This document shows positions 23,535 through 33,700 of a DNA stretch of 54,067 nt, piece after piece. A model generated the notes under the pieces. That model saw only the letters and a program-made list of their open reading frames with translations. It had not been told where the DNA came from and searched no databases. The DNA is from Phoronis australis. Its lineage: Eukaryota > Phoronida > Phoronidae. Each line of letters begins with the position of its first letter. Position 1 is the first letter of the stretch. The stretch lies in contig NMRA01000460.1 of NCBI GenBank assembly GCA_002633005.1, positions 58,672 through 112,738 of the forward strand. The letters are read 5' to 3'. The translations under genes and the position numbers were made by a program.

Positions 23535-26500
23535 GCAAGTTGTCTCTGAAACACTCTACTCTAGACTAATTACAACAATATGTCGGCTTCTACTGTTGAA
23601 TCCAACTTGTTTGGCTGTATGTATAGCACAAGTTGGGCTGACTGCTGTAGCCAATATCGTACACGACTGATGGAGTCCATTATGGCATTTAGGGTTGGAG
23701 GATCAGCTCTCTTTTGTTCGAAAATTTCTCTACTAATAATCTCCGATAAGATCGACCTGACTGGGCTGTGCTGTTAAAAATAAAAGTTAAGGTATAAAAT
23801 GTTTGAACATAAACCAATGACATATCTGAAGTCCTCATCAAATGCTGATCATACTTAAAGTTTTTGAATCACCAAAATCGCCCAACTACAACTGAAATTA
23901 AGGCATGAATTCTGTCTGAACCTACCAACACAAGTGGGTTTGACTGTGTTCACCTGTTGCTGGTAATAAGGCTTTGGCCTGCATGTTGTCATACCAGACA
24001 AAAGACTGTGCTCTGCAATTTACAAAGGAGCTATATGTTATCGCACTGTCACAACCACTCTATGTGTGGTAAAGTCACTGAACTGGAAAATGCCCTGCTG
24101 AAATGTGAATAGTTGATTGGGAGGCATTTCTAGAACTATCCAATATTCATTTTGCTCACGCTCAGTGTTTTTTCATCCAAAAAGCTCTAAGGTGTTCATT
24201 TGGAAAAAACATGGTGTGGCGCAAATCTGCTTACTCCTGATTTTTGTAGTAGTTTTGAATGCCAATTTGTGTTTTATCAATTCTCATGAAAATTTTAAGC
24301 ATATTCCATGGCTGAGGCACCTTGTCTCAGGTTTTTATTTTCTTTTTAGGAATGGTGATGTCATCTTCCAAAATTGACTATTTGAAACCGTTATTGAAGA
24401 GGGTCTTTAATGGCTGTTTTGTGAGTCTTTGTTGTTAGCAGATGAATAAAAAATCGGAGATACACTTCGCTGCCTACAGTAAGCATATAGTCCAAATACC
24501 AAGTTGCCTTTAGTTAGGCATTTTTAGAAATGTGTGGTCTAGGCAAAAATGAGGCTATTTTCACAAAAATAACAGTTATGTGTTAGTTGATGATAAAGCG
24601 ATATTTCACGTCATGAATTGAAATTTTTCAATCATCAAGGATGGGTTGAAAAGGGAAGTTGAAAATTCTTTGACACGTGTGAAAGGACTTCAGGAATTAC
24701 AAAGCTGACTGTGTAACTCAAGAAGACCATTGCATTCCTTAGTGTCAGTCAAGGGTGGGTAACCCAGGGCCCCTGTACTACATCTGACCTGTCCAACAAT
24801 TTTGTGCTGGTTTTAACCTCATGTTAACAAGCTATGTCGGCCAGCATAAATTTTGTACTTTAAATATTAGTATCAAATTTGCTATCTATGCAAGTAAAAC
24901 ATTTGAGGTGGAACAAATTGGTGACACTGGCAATGAAGTACAATAAAAAGTATTTACTGACTTTGGTAGATATACTAGAAAAGGCATTGTTTATAATCAT
25001 GAGCTTGTCATGCGATCTATCATGTGATGACTTGAAAAAAATCTAGAGATTTATATCGAATGGTTTATTTAACATGTCTGAAGATGTAATTTTATCATAA
25101 GAATTTCAAAATGTATTCTCTCGATGATGGTCTTATAATGTGGCTTCAATATTTCAAAATGTTTGAAATTTGATTCCTAACATGTAACTTGATTTTTGAA
25201 TTTTCGTTGCTGCACCAATAAAATGATCACCAGTGTTGAAGAAGATTGAACTTCATTTTTTATGGATTTGAAAAAAAATTAGAAATGCGCCTAACCTATA
25301 TGTAAAGGACTTGTGAACAAAAATATCTGAACAAAATGTTTTTGTTTTAGTGTGACTGAATTCAAGCGACACATTCTGTGTTCTGAAGTTATGAAAGTGA
25401 ACACAATGCGAAGAGCAGTTCTGAATTCCAACTGCAATTTTCTTTTTTGTGAACTATGGTGCCAATAGCCAAGAATGTTGCCAACCAATGGGCTACATAG
25501 TTCCACTGAACTATGAATTTTTTTTTTGACAATTTCTCCATGGCTAAGCAAAGGAAATTTTTCCCTATGTCCTGGTTTTAATGCTTACAGAGAAGTACGT
25601 CTGGTCATGGCCGTGTATGACGGTATGGATGACTATTAGAAGCTGTTTAAAGACACTCTTTCATTTACTTCCACCAATTTGGAAGACGGAAAGAATTTTA
25701 TAAATCAAGAGGTGTCACTAAAATAGGAAGATTTCATGCATTAAAGTCTTCAGTAATTAACATTTTGTTTTACTGGCAACTCGTAAAAAGCGTAATTGAT
25801 GCCATTCATCTGTGGCAGCCATTTTGTTTGTCTGCCACCAGAAATTCAAAAGTTATTTTGAAAATTCCTTAATAGATTTTGTTTTTTGAATGCATTTGAT
25901 TATGTGTTAAAAGAGTACCTTTTAGGATTATGTTTTTCTTGTGTGGCCTGTGGTTAGATGCATCAAGTTTTGACTTTGGTAGGTTTCATCTGTGCCTCTG
26001 CTGATATTTTTCATCACAGATATTACATGGTGATATGTAAACAGTGTGGCAACACTTGTCATCCACATGCACGAGAATTGAGGGCATGGGTCCACTGCAA
26101 CAAACTTTTTGGTGCGAGTGCGACGAAGCAACCATCATAGAAAAAAAGATTGAAAGTGAGCTTCAAAATGCACTAGACTTCTAGAACAGGGGCTTGTTTC
26201 TTGAGAAGTGACTTGGACAGAATTTGAACTTACGCTCCGCACTCTAGTAATTTCTGAAAATTAATGAAATCTCACTTGAGCAAAGTTGCAAAACCTCTGG
26301 GAACATGCACATAACGCTTAGATACTGTAGTGTAACTGAAATTATAAAATTATCTCTTGATTGTGCAGAGCTCATAATTACTTGGCTAAACTTTGTAATT
26401 GGAGGGTACCAGATTACACAACGACACTTGAATCTTGTTGTATTTACCCAGCAATAATGCGATATCAGTCAACCAGTTTTCTAGCCTCATTTTTATACCA

Positions 26501-27170
26501 TTGAAGTATTTCTGCAGGTTATTTGTTGGTGCCTTGCTCTTTTCAAGTTTTTCTGCATGAACTCTATTTGACCTTCTAGCGTCAGCAAAATTTTACTGCT
26601 GTGCTGTTGGATGCAACTCCAAAGGCAGACGTTGGATACACTTGAGAAGTAGTGTGGATGAGATATTTTCTGACATGATTCCTAGAATCAGCCCAACATT
26701 TGTAAAACGAGGCCAATATAACCACGTTTTCCTACCTCCAGGACAAAGGAGATTTATATTTGGGACAGTCCTCTTACAAACTGAGAGCATATGACCCAGT
26801 TTCTTTGTTGTTGTCTTAAACAAAGTTTCATGAAATTGACTCCAGTTTACTTGATGAGTGACAATGTTCTTCATCTAATGTTGAGCATACTGTTCTTGAA
26901 CATTCTACCTCCATGGGGTGTTGAATGTTTAATTCCTGTCTGTCTTACTCAGACCATTTGATCAAACTTAACTTGACAATGTGCATATTCTTGTTTTAGG
27001 TAAAAGATGAAGAGCAGTTGAGAAGCTTATCTGAAAAATTGAAGGCAGGGGGTATTCGGCATAAACTGTGGATTGAACAACCAGAGAATATTGCAACCTG
27101 TTTAGCAGTGAAACCGTCTCGTAAGAACGAAGTGCAACAGTATTTTAAAGGACTAAAACTATTCAGGTGA
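23307..27170 (+). CDS. PTRHD1: PTRHD1 (peptidyl-tRNA hydrolase domain-containing protein 1), complete, two exons
   Basis: Exons 23307-23534 (76 codons) and 27000-27170 (56 codons plus TGA) give a 132-residue protein, close to the ~140 residues of the vertebrate protein. PTRHD1 belongs to the archaeal/eukaryotic Pth2-type peptidyl-tRNA hydrolase fold, small and presumably soluble; its physiological substrate is uncertain. Visible family motifs: VQYILVR (first strand), KWPAGAVIAQACHACTAAI (glycine-rich loop and first helix), a Met-His-Lys-Val-Val-Leu strand, IRHKLWIEQPENIATCLAV, and the C-terminal YFKGLKLF. The intron is phase 0. The start was chosen where family resemblance begins; the frame stays open upstream to an ATG at 23160, so an N-terminal extension is possible. 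Confidence 0.9.
23535..26999. other. PTRHD1 intron, GC-AG type
   Basis: Starts GCAAGT and ends TTTTAG. No other exon is needed to match the protein family. Nothing else was recognised except a weak Cys-rich reading near 26.59 kb. Confidence 0.7.
27000..27170 (+). CDS. PTRHD1: PTRHD1 exon 2
   Basis: Acceptor ttcttgttttag, then GTA AAA GAT GAA GAG in phase 0. It carries the conserved EQPENIATC motif and ends Leu-Phe-Arg-TGA, at the same point as the vertebrate protein. Confidence 0.9.
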   Translation, partial: VKDEEQLRSLSEKLKAGGIRHKLWIEQPENIATCLAVKPSRKNEVQQYFKGLKLFR

Positions 27171-27404
27171 TAGAAGCTGTTGAACTGTGCGATTGAGTAA
27201 CGTATTGAGTCATCAAGTGGCAACCAGTGCAGAAGGACTCACAAATATGAACTATAAGGTGTTTCCATTGGAATCAAACGCGAGTCGTCTTTGAAATATT
27301 ACACTTTGAGATTGAATCAATGCATTAATCATCTAACAACAACACTTGAGTGTGTTAAAGTTTATTTAATTTTCATACACCAACATAATTATACATAATA
27401 TATT

Positions 27405-27440
27405 TACACACACGCACGCACGCGCGCGTGTGTGTATGTA
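27405..27440. repeat. Alternating purine-pyrimidine tract (possible Z-DNA)
   Basis: 36 bases of strict pyrimidine-purine alternation (TACACA...CGCGCG...TGTGTA) around a CG-rich, nearly palindromic centre. Confidence 0.7.
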
Positions 27441-28003
27441 ACAAGTGGAAAAACGACCTTTGATTTACACTGAGCAGCTGTAATTGATGGTCATATCTTG
27501 CATCAGCAGTCATGAGATTGGGACAGTTATGTACAAACTGAAACCTGATACAAAATCTGACTGGCAACAGTTGGAAAACCTGTAAATTGGCTGTTACTTG
27601 CAAATGAAAGGTCCTTTTCAATAGAACATATCTTAAATGTCATACATGTTTACACTTTGGTCAGATCTTGGAAAGATGAACAAGTTTTTTTTGCAAACAA
27701 CAAATGTTGGTTGGGTCAGAAACAAAAGTCATCATGTAATGTTGATAAAGTCATACAAACAAAAATAAATTACTTTGAAAAATGAGCTTACCTGGAGGGA
27801 AGATCTGTGTCTTCTATGTGTCTGCATTTTAGTAGTTTATTTTTAATACTACATACAGTAGAAGTGTAAAGTAACATTTCAATCAATACCGCATGATGAC
27901 AAACAGTCAACATACACTTTTAACCAATGATGACTGAAGAGACTGCAAGCCTGAGAGCAGTTCATCAGCATGAGAGCTCTTGTGGGCTGAGGGTATTAGT
28001 CTA

Positions 28004-28286
28004 ACCATAGATTATAGACAACAGATTCGCAACTCCGATATTTTCTTGCGTAATATCCTAAAGTAGGCACCACACTCCTAAATTATCTGTCCCAGTTTCC
28101 GGTTAATGTATTGTGATGACACAGCAGCCGACCATGATTAGCAGACGACGTACTTGCCGGAAATAAAACCAGATAATTTGGCCAGGTGTTGCTGGTGAAT
28201 AATGACGTCATTGCTTCAATAAGAGCACAGATTTTGTCCACCTAAAGTATACGGAGTTGGCGGTCCATGTACTATAGTCTATGGTC
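28004..28286. mobile_element. TA-flanked MITE-like inverted-repeat element
   Basis: The left end accatagattatag and the right end ctatagtctatggtc are near reverse complements, each next to TA. A second matching pair (caactccg / cggagttg) lies further in. It is 283 bp and non-coding. The TA flanks suggest a Tc1/mariner-type non-autonomous element. Confidence 0.5.
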
Positions 28287-28929
28287 TAAATGAATCATGG
28301 TTTTATTGTATCGTATAAAAGTTCATGATTCAGGTAGTCACACAAGACTCCGCCCCCAAATTCCTCCATAGATAATGAAGTGTTTTCTGCTTTTGGCCTA
28401 TTCAGATATTTCTTTTGTAACACTAACAATGGGACTGAAGAATAAAATTTTACAGGAACACTCACTGCCACCTAACAACCCTAAAGTATACTGCAGATGT
28501 TTTTGAGCAATGAGTTCACTGCTGCTGTAACTGTTTATAAACACTGAGTAAGTGAAAGTACCTAATATATATTGCAAAACTGAGCAGACCAGGCATTGTT
28601 GACTAGCAATGAATAATTTTGAAACTTGCCATGAAGCGTTCTACAAAGTCGTGGCTAAAGAAATATAAAAGTGTACCAAACCCAGTTTTGACATATTAAC
28701 AACAAACATAGTTTTTATTATATACCTGCTTTTATCACTCATGTGGGACGCCAATGATGCATTAGCAGCTGACAGAGGAATGGTTGAAATTCCCAAAACA
28801 GGGTTTAGTATCCTTTTAAAGGTTTATTTGTAATTTTCAACAATTGACTAGGGTGGTGTCAAATTTGAATTTTTGCTTTAGGGTTAAACCATTATCTTGA
28901 ACCCCAATAAACTTTGAAGTGTTTTTTTA

Positions 28930-29060
28930 GTCGCTGATGGTATCCATGTTCTTGTTGGTAACGGAAGTAAAATCTGATCATGGTAAAGACTCATTATGAG
29001 ATTTACTTTATGAGAGTTTGTTTTCTTAGCCGACTAAACCGGGCAAAATGCAGTTTGAAG
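28930..29060 (+). repeat. Interspersed repeat fragment shared with about 48788-48870
   Basis: Both copies read 'tgatggt.tc.atgttcttgttgg.aa', then 'gaaa/ggaagta.aat', 'atca.ggtaa' and 'gaga'. The family is unidentified. Confidence 0.45.
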
Positions 29061-29687
29061 TACAAAGCTGATGATTAATGTCATGTCATCTGCTTACAAC
29101 AAAGTTCCATGGTCAAAATGAAATTGCTGAAATAAATCAATGTAGGAGTGGTGAATCTTCATTCAGTTCATGGTTTGATGATGTGTAAACAGGAATCATG
29201 ATTAAAAAACAAAACAAAACAAAAAATGATTACACATAAAACAAGAACCAAAAATGGTTTTCAAAGATCGCACTTTTCGAGGGTTTCTCTCACAGTTAAC
29301 ATTTCACTTGACGTATATTCCGCCACCCTGACTTATAGCTGCGGTAAAACAGGTTAGTTTTAAAAGAAACAAATTTAATTATATCGCATCCTAGTATAAA
29401 ATGAAACTGTTCCTTTGTTGGGTGAGAAAAAAGAGGTGGCACTTGGTTATGGCTTGAGACCATTCTTGGCACATAAAATGACCCATAAAATGACCCACTG
29501 TGACAAGCCAAATTGTCAAGTCTGTTCTCAAGTAACAACAAAATGTTAGTTCTTCCAGATGTCTAACTTGAGTAAGGAACCAGTGGAGACCAATTCCATA
29601 ACTGCAAGTGACCAAAGTCAAAAGTTAGTAGTAAATATATAGACACTGATGTTAGCCAATAGTGAATCCAATGAACACAAACGAATC

Positions 29688-30039
29688 AGGAACCCCAACT
29701 TTGGATCAAAGCACAGGTCTCTATTTTGCTGGTCTAGTGCTCTTACCACTGAGCTATTGAAGACCAGGTATTTGTACAATTACTGTTTGCAGCCAACTGT
29801 TATATCATCCATCCAGTGAGGAGCATTTTGCCTTTTCAAATCAGACTTGGACAATTATATTACCACTGAGGTACTGAGGACCAGATATCTGTACAATTAC
29901 TGTTTGCAGCTAACTTATGTCATTCATCCCACCAGTGACATTTCACATTTTTTTACATGACATTTGGACAATTATATAATCAGCAATTTACCAGACCGGC
30001 TATCAGAGACCAATGGTTCAATTTCCAGTTGGGGTTCCT
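29688..30039. repeat. Composite repeat with tRNA-like ends in inverted orientation
   Basis: It begins aggaaccccaact (29688-29700) and ends with the reverse complement agttggggttcct (30027-30039). From the left on the minus strand there is a tRNA-like segment with an A-box (tagctcagtggtaagagca). Two tandem ~120-bp units follow, sharing 'accactgag', 'gtacaattactgtttgcagc' and 'ggacaattata'. A related single unit is at 46141-46310. Probably a tRNA-derived SINE-type or composite element. Confidence 0.55.
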
Positions 30040-30060
30040 GATATTTTCTGTATTTATCTG

Positions 30061-30066
30061 TTTATT
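30061..30066 (-). promoter_or_regulatory. Possible poly(A) signal for terminal exon C
   Basis: AATAAA on the minus strand, 120 bases after the stop of terminal exon C. A cleavage site cannot be verified. Confidence 0.35.
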
Positions 30067-30185
30067 TCAATCAAAAGTTATCTTTTAACTGAAGGCTGGT
30101 TTATAGCGGGTTTACACAATCACTTCAGTTTACAGCACCGTTACTTCACCCAATAAAATTTTCCACTGAGAGATTTCACATTTTA

Positions 30186-30737
30186 CTAGTTTTCTTCATG
30201 CTTCACATTTGCTAACTTTAAATCATATGCTAGAAGAGATAGATCTCTTTCTGTGAAGTTGTAATGACCATCTGAATAGTGCTGTCTGAATGCTTTTCCT
30301 AAGTATTTCTCTCTTTTAAAACTTTGGAACCAGACAATGCGATCATCCCATGGATAATTTTCCGGAACAGACATTTGAGCCATGCTATCCCCATCACTAA
30401 ATATCTGTGGCCCAGGACAGCCATAGTGATCTTTACTGGCAAGATGATGCTGGGTCTGCTCCCCATTGGCTTCTCGAACAATGTTTTTGTGAACCTCGTT
30501 GCACACATGACAGCTGAAGCCGTCAATAAAGTTGATCCGATTATCGTCGTCTATACCCCATTCTCGCTTCTTCATGATATTTTTTAATTTCATGTTCGTC
30601 ACGCCAATTGTCTTGTGCTGGAGGAACTTTTCGTATTTTTCATCATCCATATCCAGGTCTTTCAGAAATGAAGCCAGGTCTTTGAATGTCTTGAAACGTT
30701 TAGCAGAGACTACTGAATTGGGGTGGGGAAGCATATC
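30186..30737 (-). CDS. FUT10: FUT10/11-like terminal exon C (distal)
   Basis: Acceptor ctgttgacag|GAT, phase 0, 183 residues then TAG. Contains DMLPHPNSVVSAKRFKTFKD, GVTNMKL, INFIDGFSCHVC, DHYGCPGP and the tail FTERDLSLLAYDLK. It lies 18.3 kb beyond exon 4, past exons A and B. Fully open. A possible poly(A) signal follows at 30061-30066. Confidence 0.88.
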   Translation of the reverse strand, partial: DMLPHPNSVVSAKRFKTFKDLASFLKDLDMDDEKYEKFLQHKTIGVTNMKLKNIMKKREWGIDDDNRINFIDGFSCHVCNEVHKNIVREANGEQTQHHLASKDHYGCPGPQIFSDGDSMAQMSVPENYPWDDRIVWFQSFKREKYLGKAFRQHYSDGHYNFTERDLSLLAYDLKLANVKHEEN

Positions 30738-33700
30738 CTGTCAACAGAAATAAAATTCACAGGAAAATGTAGTCATTTCGTATTCATAATAACGTGGTGG
30801 GGTTAATTTTGTCTCAGATACATACCCTGACAAACTGACGTGCAATATTCACTGAATATTGTAGTGTCATTATGTAATGTCATATTTGAGACAATTGCCT
30901 TGAGAATGAATTTAAATCATAGAACCTACTTGGTCTATAATGTTCAGGCACTAATTATTATGTTCGATTTCTGAAGTCCCAAGCCAGCTGTCTTGATTTC
31001 CAAATTGATTTGGTTACAGTGAACTTCAATAAGTACAATGAACTTAATATTAGAAATGTCTTGAAGGGTTTGTTATAATGCAGTTCAGAAGTGCTGAAAA
31101 TTTTGTGATTTTTTGCTGCTTTGAACTTTTAATTTCTGGTAAAACGGGTTATATGTCTTTTTAAACATCAGAATATTGATGGACATTCTTTTTTACACCA
31201 AAAACATATGAGAATATTTCTGTTACATATTTCGCTTTCAACATAACCAGTGAAACATTTTTGTACAATGCTCTTCCCCCAAGATTGGTTTTAAAAAAAG
31301 GTGGCTATGAGTCAATTGACCCAAATAGCCTCAAATCCATGGGCCAGTTTTTTTTGAACCCATAGGTCACATTCAGTCTAAGTGACCTTTTTCGAGTGGA
31401 TCAGGTGGCATTTAAATAGGGGTAAGTAGGTTATGTGATTATGGATCACTGCGATTAAAGTAAACACATTACCCTGCTGGGATCTACACTTTCCAAATAT
31501 GCTAGTCTCAATATCGCTTAAATTGTTAGTTTTGATCAGCTGCTTTGCATCATTGCTATATTAAGAGTCTAAATGTAATGCATATTATTCAAGACAAAAT
31601 CAGGCGGAATTTTGACAGTTTTAGCCTGCCCGATAACTTGAGTTAAGTAATCGGAATGTGTCAATGAAATATTTTATGTGAGAATGACCCGTGGCGCACT
31701 CCTAAAATTATCCCTGCCACACACTGCCATGTTACCCCTAGAACAAGTTGCTCCTGGAATATAAGTTATTGCTAGTTTTAGTAGTAGAGTGGATGCCATT
31801 CACACCGGGGCAACTTGACTCATGCGTCCAACTTAACCAACATTATCGGGGTAGGGTAACTTGTTCTAGGACAATTGCCCCAAAGAAGTCATAGTGGGAA
31901 CACAAACCTGTACTCAAAGTGGCAGTTATTAGCAGCTGTGTCGTCAGTCGCTTGTATGCAAGTGTAATTTCTGTATGTGGCATATTTGTCATACTAAAGG
32001 TGTTGGAGTGTGTAGTCTGTAAACGACGTAAGTTAATTGATCTCTGAAGTGACGTCCACTATCTATATATTTTAAACTTGCTATTGTTGTTTTTCCCTAT
32101 GTTGTTCTTCATTGTTATACTGTGACAGTAATACTGTGGAGAGAGTGTGGTCACTTGAACCAAGACAAATTAGTATGGACGCTCATCTAGGGACAAGATG
32201 CTCTAGGGCAAATTGTTCTAGGGTTACTCGTTATGCAGTTACCACTTTATTTCTCACAAAAAATCATGCATAATGTGGTTTCAAACAAAAACATGATTCC
32301 CTAGCAAGCACAGAAATTCTGGCAATAGGGCATATGTCAAGAAAACTGCTGAAAACGTATTTTTCAAGATGCTCCAGGTGTGTGCACCACCCATTCAGAA
32401 TTGTTTCCAGACGTTTTAAACAATAATGGGTTGTATAATCTTATGAAATACAAATCCTTTTGACATTCAAACACAAACTCATTTGTTGGAATGCAGTTTC
32501 CAGGAAGCACTACATAATGTTTATGGTAAGTTAACATAACGATGGAGAAAAAAATTCCAGATTTGACCATTTCACTTTCTCAGAATCAAACTTAAAAGAT
32601 TCTTCATTTAAAACTGGGTAAATTTTTGGCATGTCACACAGGGGATTATAAAATACAACTTGATAATATTGAGTTTTTATATAGCATGCATCAAGATTGC
32701 TGTAGATATTATTACTATTGAATAAAAAATGCAAAAATAAACACCAACGTGTGAACCCTTAAAATTTTTATTATGAGATTGAAACAATTAAGAATAGATT
32801 TTATCTAAATATTTCTAAGATACATTTCTGTTAATTTTCATTTCAATTAAGATTTTACTAATAATTATATATTTAATGAAATAACAACACATTTGAAGGA
32901 TAAGTTTAAATGGCACTTACCAGTTATAAACAAGGACTTAAATACACGAAACAGTCTAACCTACGAAAAGTCTCCGAACAAAATGTCCCCGATATCACCT
33001 AAAAAGTTGTATTGACCATTTTATCACAGCAGCAAATCAGATGTGTATGTAACATTTTAGTCAGATCTCAACACAGAAAATAATGCCATCATGATGTTGG
33101 CAATCTACATTACTTGGAAAATTTGAAAATATCCTTTCAAACTCTGCTAAACAAGCAAGCGTGGCCTACCCTTTTAGCGAATTACACGGCAACTGTGGTA
33201 AAAGACCACCTACCAAGGACCATAGTTCAACATGTGACATTTGGAGCATGACTTTTTAGTTGATTCCTACGTTTAACTTGGAAGATTGACACCAATGATG
33301 CATTAGCAGGTGACAGAACGAGTATTGGTGGAAATCATTAAAACAGGTTTAAGTATCTTCTAAGTAAAAATACATTCAATTCTAAGAAAATTTTAAGACC
33401 TTTCAATTTCAGAGTATGTAACTCTTCATTAAGTAACACCGTGAATCAACAATATGTGCACAAGGTGACTTTCATGCACGACCACTGATACTTTTATCCT
33501 CTGGCTGAAACGTGGAACAACACCCTCCGAGATAACGTAATATAGACCACTTTGGTGCCACCCAGATGTCAGACATCGCTATTCACGACCTAAGCAGTGA
33601 GATTCTGCAGAAACCATTACCCCTAACCACGAAGCAAGGAGACAATGTCATTACATCATAGTAAAAAACAAGATAATCTTATAAGAAACGAAAAAAGGAG

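Larger units (their letters stand above)
27171..30185. other. PTRHD1 3' UTR and intergenic region
   Basis: A possible poly(A) signal AATAAA lies at 27764-27769 on the plus strand. The region also holds an alternating purine-pyrimidine tract (27405-27440), a TA-flanked inverted-repeat element (28004-28286) and a tRNA-like composite repeat (29688-30039). PTRHD1 (plus) and the fucosyltransferase (minus) converge here. Confidence 0.5.

Noticed and set aside
26593-26874. Plus-strand reading FYCCAVGCNSKG, resembling the start of a THAP finger
   Set aside because: No downstream Trp/Pro or C-x2-H part in any frame, and it lies in the PTRHD1 intron; too little to call even a relic.
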